Part shown: piece after piece, positions 8,655 to 17,829 of the stretch
How the letters are laid out: every line of letters starts with the position of its first letter
Position numbering within the stretch: the stretch's first letter is position 1
NCBI GenBank assembly: GCA_900170005.1
Contig: LT827128.1
Span: forward strand, 1,980,168 to 2,044,167
From: Gordonibacter massiliensis (ex Traore et al. 2017)
Lineage (GTDB): Bacteria; Actinomycetota; Coriobacteriia; Coriobacteriales; Eggerthellaceae
DNA length: 64,000 bases
Direction: 5' to 3'
Translations under genes and position numbers: made by a program
The notes under the pieces: model-generated
Databases searched by the model: none
Seen by the model: the letters and a program-made list of their open reading frames with translations, nothing else
Told to the model about the DNA's origin: nothing

Positions 8655-10028
8655 CTACTCCACTTCAAGCTGCCCGAACACGTCGTCGATGTTCGGAATC
8701 GGCGCGCCGTAGGGCTCGCCTCCGAAGCAGGAGAGGAAGTTCTTGAGCGCCGCGATCTCCACCTCGCGTTCGCGATGCGCGCGCATGTTGCGGATGGTGA
8801 CCGTGCCCCTGTCCAGCTCGTCGGGCCCCAGCACGGCGACCAAGGCGGCACCCATCTTGCCGGCGAGCTTGAACTGGCTTTTCAAGCTGCGGCCCTGGTG
8901 ATCCATATCGCCTGTGAGGCCGGCGTCGCGAAACGCCTGCATGATGGAGAACGCCTCGGCGCGCACGGAATCGTCCACGCACGCCACGAAGAAGTCGCAG
9001 GCCTGCGCCGCAGGAAACTCGCAGCCCGCGGCCTCCAGCGCCAGCACGCAACGCTCGTAGCCCAGCGCGAAGCCGAAACCGGGTGTGGGGCGGCCGCCCA
9101 CCTCCTCGGCCAACTTGTCGTAGCGCCCGCCGCCGCCGATGGCGTTCTGGCTGCCCATGCCCTCCGTGACCTGCACCTCGAACACGGTGCGCGTGTAGTA
9201 GTCCAACCCGCGCACGAGCTTCGGATCCTCCACGTACGAAAGCCCGGCGCCGCTCAAATACGTCTTCACGGCGTCGTAGTGATCGCGGCAATCGTCGCAC
9301 AGGTGATCGGTGATCTTCGGCGCGTGCTCCATGACGGCGGCGCAGGCGGGGTTCTTGCAATCGAACGCGCGCAGCGGGTTTATCTCGGCACGGCGCTTGC
9401 ACTCGTCGCACAGCTCGTCGGCATGGGCGTCCATATAGGCTTTCACGGCATCGCGATACGCGGGGCGGCACGCGTCGCAGCCCATGGAGTTCACCAGCAG
9501 CGCCGTGGACTCCACGGGAATGCCGATGGTTGCGAAGAAGCGCATGAGCATGATGATGCCCTCGGCGTCCACGCTGGGCTCCTCAGCGCCCAGACATTCG
9601 ATGCCCACCTGGTTGAACTGGCGCTGCCTGCCCTTCTGCGGGCGCTCGGCGCGAAACATCGGGCCCGCGTACACCAGCTTCACGGGAGCGGCGCCCTGCG
9701 GCACCAGGTCGTGCTGCACCACGGCGCGCACGACGCCGGCCGTGCCCTCGGGGCGCAGCGACAGACGGCTCTTCGCCTTCACGGTGCCGCCCTCGCGCAG
9801 CTTCTTCAGGTTCTCGCCCGAGATGGCGGTGAACATCTCCTTGGACACGACGTCGGTTGCCTCGCCGATGCCGCGCACGAACAGATCCGTCTGCTCGAAC
9901 ACGGGCGTCTCGATGGGTTCGTAACCGTAACGGCCGAACACGGCGGTGGCCACCGCCTTGAAATGCGTCCAGAACTTCGCCTCTTCCGGCAACAGATCTT
10001 TCGTTCCCTCGGGAGCTTGCAGCGCCAT
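8655..10028 (-). CDS. hisS: Histidyl-tRNA synthetase
   Basis: This 457-residue class II synthetase charges tRNA-His. Motif 1 lies near ETPVFEQTDLF, motif 2 at GPMFRAERPQKGRQRQFNQ, and the histidine-binding motifs are LVRGLDYYTRTVFE and a region near GFGFALGYERC (motif 3). A central insertion carries four CxxC pairs (CDAC, CDEC, CxxxxC, CDDC, residues about 187-262), suggesting a structural zinc site. The anticodon-binding domain closes the protein. The start MALQAPEGTKDL at 10028 follows AAGGA at 6 nt, the same leader motif as aspS. A minus-strand TACAAT box lies about 45 nt upstream. Confidence 0.97.
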   Translation of the reverse strand: MALQAPEGTKDLLPEEAKFWTHFKAVATAVFGRYGYEPIETPVFEQTDLFVRGIGEATDVVSKEMFTAISGENLKKLREGGTVKAKSRLSLRPEGTAGVVRAVVQHDLVPQGAAPVKLVYAGPMFRAERPQKGRQRQFNQVGIECLGAEEPSVDAEGIIMLMRFFATIGIPVESTALLVNSMGCDACRPAYRDAVKAYMDAHADELCDECKRRAEINPLRAFDCKNPACAAVMEHAPKITDHLCDDCRDHYDAVKTYLSGAGLSYVEDPKLVRGLDYYTRTVFEVQVTEGMGSQNAIGGGGRYDKLAEEVGGRPTPGFGFALGYERCVLALEAAGCEFPAAQACDFFVACVDDSVRAEAFSIMQAFRDAGLTGDMDHQGRSLKSQFKLAGKMGAALVAVLGPDELDRGTVTIRNMRAHREREVEIAALKNFLSCFGGEPYGAPIPNIDDVFGQLEVE

Positions 10029-10106
10029 GATGGTTCCTTCTCGTCTCGTGCGATTCGACTGCCCGCTATTGTAACGTATCCGCAACGCGATCGACGCAGT
10101 CAAGCG

Positions 10107-10136
10107 AAAAGGAGCCCCGGCGTGCGCCGAAGCTCC
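10107..10136 (-). terminator. Intrinsic terminator of the dsrD-dsrN operon
   Basis: On the minus strand a hairpin with outer arms GGAGC/GCTCC and inner arms CGGCG/CGCCG is followed directly by TTTTCGCTTG. It lies about 85 bp past the dsrN stop codon and would end the operon before hisS. Confidence 0.75.
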
Positions 10137-10219
10137 CGAAAACCAACCGTGCGGAAACCGTCGCGCACCGCCGCGCGAAAGGCGGCTAACCGTCGGCGAC
10201 GCCTACCGAGGGGCTCGCG

Positions 10220-11725
10220 CTACAGCCCCTGGCGCAGCGTCCGGTACCGCGCGGCCGCCTGCACGAAGCTCGGCGCCCATGCGGGCGACGCGATGGCGTT
10301 GACGTGCAGGTACCCGGCCACGATGCCCTTGCGGCACAGGCCGTCGCGCTCGCCGGTCACGCCGCTGCCGCGACGCATCTCGCAGGCAAGGGGCAGCGCC
10401 GGATCGAGGTCGACCACCTGCGAATGATGGTGCTCGTGGCCCTTGAGCACCGCCCCGGCCGGCAGCCAGGAATCGGATTCCCGCACGACGGCGAGCGCGT
10501 AGCCGTGGGCGCGCTGCTTCTCGTGCATGACCGTGTCGAACCCCAACGCGCCTGCCATGTCGTAGGTCGCCCCGCGAAAGCTCAGGCGCCGCCCCAGGTA
10601 CATCAGGCCGCCGCACTCGGCGTAGATCGGCATCCCCCGCTCGGCGGCCGCGCGCACGCTCTCCCGCATGCCTGCGTTGACCTGGAGCCGCGCGGCATGC
10701 TCCTCGGGGAAGCCGCCCCCTATGTACAGGCCGTCCGCATCGGACGGCAGCGCAACGTCCGCCAAGCTGCTCACGAACGCCAGCCGCGCCCCCGCGCGCT
10801 CGAGCGCCAGAAGGTTCTCGGGGTAGTAGAACGAGAACGCCTCGTCCCGCATAACGGCGATGACGGCGCTCGCATCCGACCGGTTCGACGCCGACGCCCG
10901 CACCGCAGCCGCAGGCCGCGCCTCCTCCGCTGCTTCGCGCGTAAGCGCCTCAGTCGCAAGCCCGGCTTCCGCAACCGCGCGGGCGGCTTCCGCAGCCCCC
11001 GGCATCGGTCCGGCACAGCGGGCGATGAACCGCACGGCGTCCAGGTCCACGTGGCGCGCCACCACGGCGGCGATGCCGTCGAGCAGCTCCTCCCGCCCGC
11101 GCGTCTCGGGCCCCGTCACCAGCCCCAGATGCCGATCGGGCACGTCCATCCCCGCATCCTGCGGCACCGACCCCACCACCGGGACGTCGCAGTACCGCTC
11201 TATGGCCTGGGTGACCAGCTCCCGCTGCCGTTGCCCGCGCACCTTGTTCAGAATGACGCCGGATATCCGCACGTCCGGATCGAACGCGCAGCACCCCATG
11301 ACCAGGGCCGCCGCGGTTCTGGTCATGCGGGTCACGTCGACCACCAAGATCACCGGAGTCGCCGTCAGCTTCGCGATCTCGGCCGACGAGCAGCTTCCCT
11401 CCACGTCGAGCCCGTCGTAGAGCCCCATGGCCGCCTCGACCACGCACATATCGGCGCCGACGGCGTTCTCCAGCATCACCTCGCGCAGCTGGTCGGGCTC
11501 CATGAAATAGCGATCGAGGTTGCGGCTCGTCGCCTTGGCTGCAAGCGCATGCCAGCCGGGATCGATGAAGTCGCACCCCTTCTTGAAGGGCCGCACGTCC
11601 ACGTCGCGTTGGCGCAAAGCGCGCAGCAGCCCCAGCGTCAGAACGGTCTTGCCGCTTCTGCCGTGGGGCGCTGCGATCATCACCCGGGGGATCGCCGCGA
11701 GCGGCGTCCCCTCCTTTTCATGCAT
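10220..11725 (-). CDS. dsrN: Sirohaem amidase DsrN (CobB/CbiA family)
   Basis: This 501-residue protein resembles cobyrinic acid a,c-diamide synthase. An N-terminal dethiobiotin-synthetase-like ATPase has a P-loop (APHGRSGKT, residues 19-27) and KKGCDFIDPGWH. A C-terminal class I glutamine amidotransferase carries the nucleophile cysteine in YAECGGLMYL and a late histidine in GYLHVNA. As the last gene after dsrC in a dsr operon, it is best read as DsrN, which amidates sirohaem to siro-amide for DsrAB. The start at 11725 (MHEKEGTP) is the first ATG after dsrC; a cobalamin role is less likely because no other cob/cbi gene is present. Confidence 0.85.
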   Translation of the reverse strand: MHEKEGTPLAAIPRVMIAAPHGRSGKTVLTLGLLRALRQRDVDVRPFKKGCDFIDPGWHALAAKATSRNLDRYFMEPDQLREVMLENAVGADMCVVEAAMGLYDGLDVEGSCSSAEIAKLTATPVILVVDVTRMTRTAAALVMGCCAFDPDVRISGVILNKVRGQRQRELVTQAIERYCDVPVVGSVPQDAGMDVPDRHLGLVTGPETRGREELLDGIAAVVARHVDLDAVRFIARCAGPMPGAAEAARAVAEAGLATEALTREAAEEARPAAAVRASASNRSDASAVIAVMRDEAFSFYYPENLLALERAGARLAFVSSLADVALPSDADGLYIGGGFPEEHAARLQVNAGMRESVRAAAERGMPIYAECGGLMYLGRRLSFRGATYDMAGALGFDTVMHEKQRAHGYALAVVRESDSWLPAGAVLKGHEHHHSQVVDLDPALPLACEMRRGSGVTGERDGLCRKGIVAGYLHVNAIASPAWAPSFVQAAARYRTLRQGL

Positions 11726-11775
11726 GGCGCTTCCGCCGTGGAGCGCGCCCTTGTCGCACGCGCCGCCCACGATGC

Positions 11776-12090
11776 CTACACGCAGCCGGTCGGCTTGAGC
11801 AGGCCGGCGATCTTGCAGGCTCCCTTGCCGGGGCCGCTGGGGAACAGCTCGTAGATCTCCGCGTTCGACTTGCCGGTGTCCCTCAGCATCTTGCGCACCA
11901 TGGGCGCCACGCCGAACTCGGCGTAGTAATTGCGCAGGTAGTTGATGATCTCCCAATGCTCGGGCGTCAACTCCACTTCCTCGGTCTTGGCAAGCGCCTC
12001 CGCCACCTCTTCGTCCCACAGGCTCGCATCTTCGAGAAAACCGTCCTCGTCGAGGGCGAGCGTGCGATCTCCAACCACCAAATCAGCCAT
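11776..12090 (-). CDS. dsrC: Sulfur carrier protein DsrC
   Basis: DsrC is the 104-residue substrate partner of DsrAB. It carries sulfite-derived sulfur as a trisulfide, which DsrMKJOP then reduces. Both redox cysteines of the mobile C-terminal arm are present (C92 and C103 in ACKIAGLLKPTGCV). This separates true DsrC from TusE/RspA homologues that have only one. The insert typical of DsrC is present, and the length matches the Desulfovibrio protein (105). It lies between dsrP and dsrN in the same operon. Confidence 0.96.
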   Translation of the reverse strand: MADLVVGDRTLALDEDGFLEDASLWDEEVAEALAKTEEVELTPEHWEIINYLRNYYAEFGVAPMVRKMLRDTGKSNAEIYELFPSGPGKGACKIAGLLKPTGCV

Positions 12091-12165
12091 TTCGAACCTC
12101 CTTGTCGATCTGTACGTCTTCGTTCTTTATGCCCAGCCGCCGGATAGCCGGCGACGATGCATCGT

Positions 12166-13389
12166 TCACGATGCGGCCGGCTCCTCGCAGGCAGCGGCCG
12201 CCGCGTCGCCGTCGGCCCCGTGCTCGCGCGCCGGTGCGATCTCTTTGGCCCGAACGCCCACGGCCACCTTGCACAGCACCGTCAGCACGAGGAAGCCTAT
12301 GCCGTACACGCCCAAGATGACCAGCACCTCGTTGATGTTGGGGGCGTACTCCACCACCTGCTCGAACGTGTTCGGCACGAAGCCGCCCAGCACCAGGCCC
12401 AGCCCTTTGTCTATCATGCAGGCGAAGAACACGGCCATGAGCGCCGGCACGAGCGTCTTGTAATTGTGCCGGAACTTGGGAACCAGCAGCAGGAAGATGC
12501 CGATGGCCGCCAACGCCGTCGCCACCCACATGAAGGGGACGAGCTGCCCGTGCCCGTCCAACCCGACGAACAGATACTCCAGCGGCGCCTTGTGGCCGGG
12601 CACGTTGCTGTAGAACGCCGTGAACACCTCCAGCAGGAAGAAGAACACGTTCGCGATCATGGCGTAGCACACCGTCTTCGCCAGCGAGTCGAGCGCCTTG
12701 CGCGGCACGTCGAACCCGGCGGTCTTCTTCAGAATGAGGCACAGCACGACGAGCAGCGCCGGCCCCGCGGCGAACGCCGAGGCCAAGAAGCGCGCCGCCA
12801 TGATGGCCGTGAGCCAGTAGTCGTGGCCCGCCAAGCCCGAGAACAAGAACGCCGTGACGGTGTGGATGCCCACGGCCAGCGGTATGGCGATCAGGCTGAG
12901 CACGTGCGTCCACTTGGGCGGCGGAAAGCCCTTCTTCTCCGCGCCCAGCACCGTCCACCCGATAACCAGGTTCACGATCAGGTACGACGAGAGCACGCAC
13001 ATGTCCCAGAACAGCATGGAGTTCGGCGTGGGGAACAGTATCACGTTCAGCACGCGCATGGGCTGGCCCAGGTCCACCACCACGAACAGCACCGCCGTGA
13101 GCACCGCCGCCACCGCCATGAACTCGCCGATGATGACGATCTTGCCGTACGATTGGTAGTGATGCAGGTAGAAGGGTATGGCCACCATGACGCCCGAGGC
13201 CGCCACGCCCACCAGGAACACGAACTGGGCGATGTAGAGGCCCCACGACACGTCGCGGCTCATGCCGGTGAGCGTGAGCCCGTTCATGAGCTGGTTCGCG
13301 TAGGCAGCCACGCCCACCGCGATGGCCAGCAGCAAAACGGCGATCCAGACGTAGTAGCCTTTGGAGCCGTGCAGGGCTTTCTCAAGCAT
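12166..13389 (-). CDS. dsrP: DsrP, NrfD-like integral membrane subunit of DsrMKJOP
   Basis: This 407-residue membrane protein has about ten transmembrane helices and belongs to the NrfD/PsrC family of quinone-interacting subunits. DsrP exchanges electrons between menaquinone and the periplasmic DsrJO module. Conserved features include the helix-1 region QLMNGLTLTGMSRDVSWGLY, DLGQP and the charged loop PKWTH. The start ATG at 13389 has AAGGGGG upstream and overlaps the end of dsrO by 8 nt. A short Ala/Glu-rich cytoplasmic tail ends the protein. Confidence 0.95.
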   Translation of the reverse strand: MLEKALHGSKGYYVWIAVLLLAIAVGVAAYANQLMNGLTLTGMSRDVSWGLYIAQFVFLVGVAASGVMVAIPFYLHHYQSYGKIVIIGEFMAVAAVLTAVLFVVVDLGQPMRVLNVILFPTPNSMLFWDMCVLSSYLIVNLVIGWTVLGAEKKGFPPPKWTHVLSLIAIPLAVGIHTVTAFLFSGLAGHDYWLTAIMAARFLASAFAAGPALLVVLCLILKKTAGFDVPRKALDSLAKTVCYAMIANVFFFLLEVFTAFYSNVPGHKAPLEYLFVGLDGHGQLVPFMWVATALAAIGIFLLLVPKFRHNYKTLVPALMAVFFACMIDKGLGLVLGGFVPNTFEQVVEYAPNINEVLVILGVYGIGFLVLTVLCKVAVGVRAKEIAPAREHGADGDAAAAACEEPAAS

Positions 13390-14158
13390 GCTCCTCAACC
13401 CCCTTGAGCACGTAGTAGACGCTCGGACCGGTGCCGAGCGACGCCCTCCGCCTGATGGAGAACGATTGCGCCAGCGCGCGCCGCACGTCCGAGTCCGGGT
13501 CGTTCAGGTCGCCGAACAGGATGGAGCCGTTGGAAGCCTCCGCGCACAGCGGCGCCTCGCCCCGGTCGATGCGATCGGAGCACAGGGTGCACTTCTCCAC
13601 CACGCCCCTGGTGCGGGTGGGGAAATCGGGGTTGACGTGGTCCAAGTGCTTCGCGGGGTCGCTGAAGTTCAGGCTGCGCGCGCCGTAAGGGCAGGCCGCC
13701 ATGCAGAACCGGCAGCCGATGCAGCGGTGGTAGTCCATCTCCACGATGCCGTCCTTGCGCTTGAACGTGGCCTGCGTGGGGCATACGCGCACGCACGGCG
13801 GCTCCTCGCAGTGGTTGCAGAGCACCGGCACGCCGGATTCCTTGACGGCGTCGGGCAGGTACGCCTCGTCCATGTCGGCGAAGCTGTCCTCGAAGGGTTC
13901 CTCCCAGATCCACTTGATCTCTTCCTTGGGATCGTCGATCGAGGGGATGTTGTAGGCCTGGGCGCACACGGAGCGTATCTTGTCCATGTCGGCCACGCGG
14001 TTGAACTTCTCCACGTCTACCACGAACCCCCAATGCCGTCCGGGGGTTCCACCCTCCGCACGCGCGGGCGCGCCTTCGGTCGGGCTGCATCCGCTCAGAG
14101 CCCCCAGGCCGGCGGCGCCGAGCGCCGCTCCCACTATCAGAAAATCTCGCCTTTTCAT
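13382..14158 (-). CDS. dsrO: DsrO, exported Fe-S subunit of DsrMKJOP
   Basis: This 258-residue ferredoxin-like protein carries several [4Fe-4S] sites: CNHCEEPPCVRVCP, CIGCRFCMAACPYGA and CTLCSDRIDRGEAPLC. The N-terminus combines a twin-arginine motif (MKRRDFLIVGAAL) with a possible lipobox (LSGC at residues 23-26). It is therefore probably exported folded by Tat and may be lipid-anchored. In the complex it passes electrons between DsrP and the cytochrome DsrJ outside the membrane. The start at 14158 is fixed by the RR signal. Confidence 0.95.
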   Translation of the reverse strand: MKRRDFLIVGAALGAAGLGALSGCSPTEGAPARAEGGTPGRHWGFVVDVEKFNRVADMDKIRSVCAQAYNIPSIDDPKEEIKWIWEEPFEDSFADMDEAYLPDAVKESGVPVLCNHCEEPPCVRVCPTQATFKRKDGIVEMDYHRCIGCRFCMAACPYGARSLNFSDPAKHLDHVNPDFPTRTRGVVEKCTLCSDRIDRGEAPLCAEASNGSILFGDLNDPDSDVRRALAQSFSIRRRASLGTGPSVYYVLKGVEEHA

Positions 14159-14214
14159 GGCCAAAACCCGGCTCCTCTCATCGCCTCGCCGAACGCGTGC
14201 GCCGCCTCTTCCGT

Positions 14215-14610
14215 TCACGACGCGGAGCCGTCGTGGCAATCCCAGCAGTACAGGTCGACCCCCGCGTAGTCGTGGCAGGCGTCGCAGAACTCCTCCTTGT
14301 TCGAATGGCAACCGAGGCAGGTGCCGTCGAGGCTCTTCTCGTACACCTGGCCCGAGTCGCTCGTGTACTCGCGCGAGCCGTTGCGCACCACGTCGGTGCG
14401 CCACTGGTCGAGCATCTGCATGTGGGAGCTCTTCATGTACTCCGTCTGCGCCACGCATTGCTTCTCGTCCATCTGGTTGATGGCGGGCGTGTCGGTGCTC
14501 ACCTCGGGGCCCGACGAAGCCGACGCGCCGAAGGCGTTCGCCCAGAACGGCATGAGCACCACCGCGCAGAACACCACGGCGAAGGCGACGATGCGCTTAC
14601 CCTTGTACAT
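14215..14610 (-). CDS. dsrJ: DsrJ, triheme cytochrome c
   Basis: This 131-residue protein has a single N-terminal membrane anchor (residues 6-27) and three c-type haem sites (CLGCH at 98, CDACH at 109, CWDCH at 122). The conserved segment around C52 and H63/M64 (QCVAQTEYMKSSHMQML) supplies the unusual distal ligands known for DsrJ, including the Cys ligand of one haem. It faces the outside of the membrane in the DsrMKJOP complex. Its start overlaps the end of dsrK by 14 nt. Confidence 0.95.
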   Translation of the reverse strand: MYKGKRIVAFAVVFCAVVLMPFWANAFGASASSGPEVSTDTPAINQMDEKQCVAQTEYMKSSHMQMLDQWRTDVVRNGSREYTSDSGQVYEKSLDGTCLGCHSNKEEFCDACHDYAGVDLYCWDCHDGSAS

Positions 14611-16255
14611 GGTCGGTTCCCTCCTCGCTCGCCGCGTCCGCGCTTGCGGGCTTGGGCTTGCGCGGCAGCTCCTGCAGGCGCAGATCGAGCGTGCGCTCGC
14701 CCTCCCCTTCGAGCACGAGCGCGTTGCCCACCAGCTCGTGCACCCCGGTGACCCGCGTTCCGGGAACCCAGTAGTCCATGAGAGCCGGGAAGGCGGCGCG
14801 GTCGATGGCGCAGATGTTCGCCAGCGTGTTCACCCCGTACGCGTCGCGCACCTGCCGCACGGCCTGCGCGCGGGGGAAGCCCCCTCGCATGCGCAGCTCC
14901 ATGTTCTCGCCGGCGTTCAGGCCGGCTCCGCTGCCGCAGCACAGGGTTTTCTCGCGGATGGTCTCCTCCGCCATCTCGTGGAAGTTGTTGCACACCTTGT
15001 TGATGATGTAGCGCGGCTCCTCCAGAAGGCCCATGGCGCGGGCGGTGTTGCAGGAGTCGTGGTACGTCACCACCAGGTGGTCGTTGCGGCTCGGGTCGAC
15101 CTTGATCTTGTCGTGGTACAGCAGATCGGCCGTGAACTCGGTGATGTGCACCATCTTCGTGGACTTGGCGTTCTCGAACCGCGTGCCCGTGACGGGCGAC
15201 ACCGGCACCTCCATGAAGTCGGCCGGGCCGTTCCAGGTGTCCATGTACTGGTTCACCAGGCGCCACATGTGCCCGCACTCGCCGCCCAGCATCCACTTCA
15301 CGCCCAGCCGCTTGGCCTCGGCGTACATCTTCGCGTTCAGGCGCTTGGCCATGTCGTTGGCCGTGAAGAAGCCGAAGTTGCCGCCTTCGGACGCGTAGGT
15401 GCTCAGCGTGTAGTCCAGCCCCAGCTCCTCGAGCAGCATGATGTAGCCCATGAACGTGTGGGTGCCCGGCTCGGCGTACAGGTCGCCCGACGGCACCACG
15501 AACAGGATCTCCGCGCCCTTGCGGTTGAACGAGGGGTTGTAGGTCTTGCCGGTGATCTCTTCGAGGTCCTCCATCATGAACTCGACATTGCTCATGATGG
15601 TCTGCGGTTCGAGGCCCACGTGGTTGCCCTTGTTGTAGCAGTTGGCCACCGGCCCGGCTATCCACTCGGTGTTGAGCCCCAGCAGGTTCAGCAGCTCGCG
15701 CCCCATCATGGTGATCTCGGCCTGGTCGATGCCGTAGGGGCAGAACACCGAGCAGCGCCGGCATTCGGTGCACTGGAAGAAGTAGTAGTACCACTCCTTG
15801 ATGACGTCCTCGGTGAGGTCGCGGGCGCCCACCAGCTCGCCGAACATCTTGCCCGACAGCGTGAAGTAGCGGCGGTACACCGAGCGCAGAAGCTCCGCCC
15901 TCACCACGGGCATGTTCTTGGGGTCGCCCGACGCCAGGTAGAAGTGGCACTTGTCGGCGCAGGCCCCGCAGCGCACGCACACGTCCATGAACAGCTTGAA
16001 CGAGCGGTACTTCCCCATGAGGCTCTGCATGCCGTTGAGGACGGTTTCCTTCCAGCCTTCGGGCAGGTGCCAGTCTTCGTCGGCAGGCGACCATGCGTGC
16101 CCGTTCGGCATGCCCACCGCCTCGACCGTCTTCTCCTTCGCGCCGTGGCAGTACATGCCCGGCTTGAACTCGACCGGCGTGTGCATCCAGTCTGTCTTGG
16201 GAAGGTCGTAGGAAAAGTCGAGCAGCTCGTTTTCCGGTATCACTTGGTTAGCCAT
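14597..16255 (-). CDS. dsrK: DsrK, catalytic HdrD-like subunit of DsrMKJOP
   Basis: This 552-residue cytoplasmic iron-sulfur protein contains two ferredoxin-type motifs (CVRCGACADKC, CTECRRCSVFCPYG). It also has a CCG domain (GECGHMW, DSCNTAR, LCCGSGAG) that binds a catalytic [4Fe-4S] cluster like heterodisulfide reductase HdrD. It reduces the DsrC trisulfide or disulfide at the inner face of the membrane, taking electrons from DsrM. The start ATG at 16255 (MANQVIPENELL) lies right after the dsrM stop. The last 30 residues are a Lys/Pro/Ala-rich tail. Confidence 0.95.
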   Translation of the reverse strand: MANQVIPENELLDFSYDLPKTDWMHTPVEFKPGMYCHGAKEKTVEAVGMPNGHAWSPADEDWHLPEGWKETVLNGMQSLMGKYRSFKLFMDVCVRCGACADKCHFYLASGDPKNMPVVRAELLRSVYRRYFTLSGKMFGELVGARDLTEDVIKEWYYYFFQCTECRRCSVFCPYGIDQAEITMMGRELLNLLGLNTEWIAGPVANCYNKGNHVGLEPQTIMSNVEFMMEDLEEITGKTYNPSFNRKGAEILFVVPSGDLYAEPGTHTFMGYIMLLEELGLDYTLSTYASEGGNFGFFTANDMAKRLNAKMYAEAKRLGVKWMLGGECGHMWRLVNQYMDTWNGPADFMEVPVSPVTGTRFENAKSTKMVHITEFTADLLYHDKIKVDPSRNDHLVVTYHDSCNTARAMGLLEEPRYIINKVCNNFHEMAEETIREKTLCCGSGAGLNAGENMELRMRGGFPRAQAVRQVRDAYGVNTLANICAIDRAAFPALMDYWVPGTRVTGVHELVGNALVLEGEGERTLDLRLQELPRKPKPASADAASEEGTDHVQG

Positions 16256-16260
16256 GTCCC

Positions 16261-17250
16261 TCACTCCGCATCCAGCGGCAAGCCGGCCTTCGCCATCTTG
16301 TCCTTGTACTCTTCCTCGTACTCAGCGTACGTGTGCACTTTGACGTCGGGGTTCCACGGGTTGACGTGGCGCACCATACGCGAGTCGTTGGCCGCGTTGC
16401 GCGTGGGCGACAGCACGATCCCGCCGGCATGCATGAGCTTGCTGAACGGGAAGTACGCGATAAGCGCGCTGGCCAGGAACAAATGGACGTAGAATATCGC
16501 CCCGACGCCGTCGACGACGACCGGATGCAGCGTCACCAGCCCCATGGTCATCTCCTTCACGCCCACCAGGTCGATCCTGAACACGTAGCGCATGGCCACG
16601 CCAACCAGCACGATGCCGATGATCAGGAACAGGGGGAAGAAGTCGTTGGGCAGCGAGAGGTAGCGCACGCGCGGAACCACCACGCGGCGGACGAACAGGA
16701 ACGTGAGCGCCGCCACGATGGTGAAGTCGGTGATGTAGAGCAGGGGCAGGCCCACCTGAAGGAAAGCGTCCGCGCCGTCGAGGCCCGCGAGGAACCCGGG
16801 CACGGGATCCACGAAGAAGCGCAGGTGCCGCACGATGACGAGCAGAAACGACCAGTGGAACACCAACGCGCCCAGCCAAAGCCATTTGGCGGAGCCCACG
16901 CCCAGCCGGTCGCCGCGCTTCTCGGTCTTCGTGTTGCGGAACAGCGAGCGGAACACCAGCACCTCGAGGAGCATGCGCCCCACAACGCCCGCGAACGACG
17001 AGGGGTTCTCGATCTTGTTCTGCTTGATCCACGGCAGCGACTTCTGCTGCCCGCAGGTGGTGGGAATGCGGAACGGCACGGCCGATTTGCCCCATCTGAC
17101 CAAGCGGAAGACGAAGCCGACGACGAAGCAGGCAACGGCGGCGTAGGGAATGACGATGCCGAAAAGAACCTGCAGGCCCAGATACTCCGTGCCCGCCCAT
17201 GCCAGCGCGGCAAGCAGCGCGGTGAGCGCCAGGGGGATCGCTATCTTCAT
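16261..17250 (-). CDS. dsrM: DsrM, NarI-like cytochrome b subunit of DsrMKJOP
   Basis: This 329-residue membrane protein has about six spans and the NarI-like histidines that hold two b haems (LVFHWSFLLVIVRHLRFF, RYVFRIDLV, HPVVVDGVGAIFYVHLF). DsrM oxidises menaquinol and feeds DsrK. The start at 17250 (MKIAIPLALTALL) overlaps the stop of the upstream RsbRD-like gene in an ATGA. The open frame runs farther upstream, but only as a shadow of that gene. The C-terminus (VKVHTYAEYEEEYKDK) is cytoplasmic. Confidence 0.95.
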   Translation of the reverse strand: MKIAIPLALTALLAALAWAGTEYLGLQVLFGIVIPYAAVACFVVGFVFRLVRWGKSAVPFRIPTTCGQQKSLPWIKQNKIENPSSFAGVVGRMLLEVLVFRSLFRNTKTEKRGDRLGVGSAKWLWLGALVFHWSFLLVIVRHLRFFVDPVPGFLAGLDGADAFLQVGLPLLYITDFTIVAALTFLFVRRVVVPRVRYLSLPNDFFPLFLIIGIVLVGVAMRYVFRIDLVGVKEMTMGLVTLHPVVVDGVGAIFYVHLFLASALIAYFPFSKLMHAGGIVLSPTRNAANDSRMVRHVNPWNPDVKVHTYAEYEEEYKDKMAKAGLPLDAE

Positions 17251-17774
17251 ACGGCTTCTCTTTCGCGCGCGGTGCGGTTGCCTGCCTGCCTCCGCTGCGC
17301 AAGGCCCTCGCCTCGCTGCATCTCGGCTACCCTGATCAGGTATATCTTCTCCCTGAACTCCGAATAGCGATCGAAGGCCAGCAGCGCCAGCTCGTCGATG
17401 CGGTCGTCCACCTGCCCGAGTTCGGCTCCCTCCCGCTCCTTGCCGGAGGCGGTCAGGGCCGAGCGGATGGCCCGCTTCAAGTCGAAGATGAAGCCGAACG
17501 CAAGCGACGGGCTCGCCTCCTGCACGGCCTTCAAACGGCAGAGGTCCACCAAGCTTTCGGGAATGTCCTCGGCGCCCCTCTGATCGACCAGCCACGTGAC
17601 GACGTCGCTCGTTCCCTCGTTAACCAGATAGGTCACCGAGGCGGTGAAAGGGTTGGCTTTCTTCGTTGACGAAGGGCGCGACTCTCCGGACGCGCCGTCG
17701 AGGCCCGCCCTCCATGCTTTGAGGATGGAGCCTCGCCTGGCCTCTATTTCCCCATAGATCGCGTTCATCGGCAT
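17247..17774 (-). CDS. RsbRD N-terminal domain-like protein of the dsr operon
   Basis: This soluble, largely helical protein of 175 residues looks like an RsbRD N-terminal domain (RsbT co-antagonist type): EIEARRGSILKAWRAGL near the start, then VTWLVDQRG and a helical C-terminal half. Similar genes occur upstream of dsrM in other sulfite and sulfate reducers; the role is unknown, possibly sensory or in assembly. GGGGAG precedes it, but two ATGs are possible (17774 or 17768). It overlaps dsrM by 4 nt, so its expression is probably coupled to the complex. Confidence 0.65.
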   Translation of the reverse strand: MPMNAIYGEIEARRGSILKAWRAGLDGASGESRPSSTKKANPFTASVTYLVNEGTSDVVTWLVDQRGAEDIPESLVDLCRLKAVQEASPSLAFGFIFDLKRAIRSALTASGKEREGAELGQVDDRIDELALLAFDRYSEFREKIYLIRVAEMQRGEGLAQRRQAGNRTAREREAV

Positions 17775-17829
17775 TCATCTCCCCTGCTTCGCTTGCGTCC
17801 GACAGCATGCTCCCCGCATGGCGAGCGTT

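Noticed and set aside
10220-11725. Reading the CobB/CbiA-family gene as part of cobalamin synthesis
   Set aside because: No other cobalamin gene is near and it directly follows dsrC, so DsrN is the better call.
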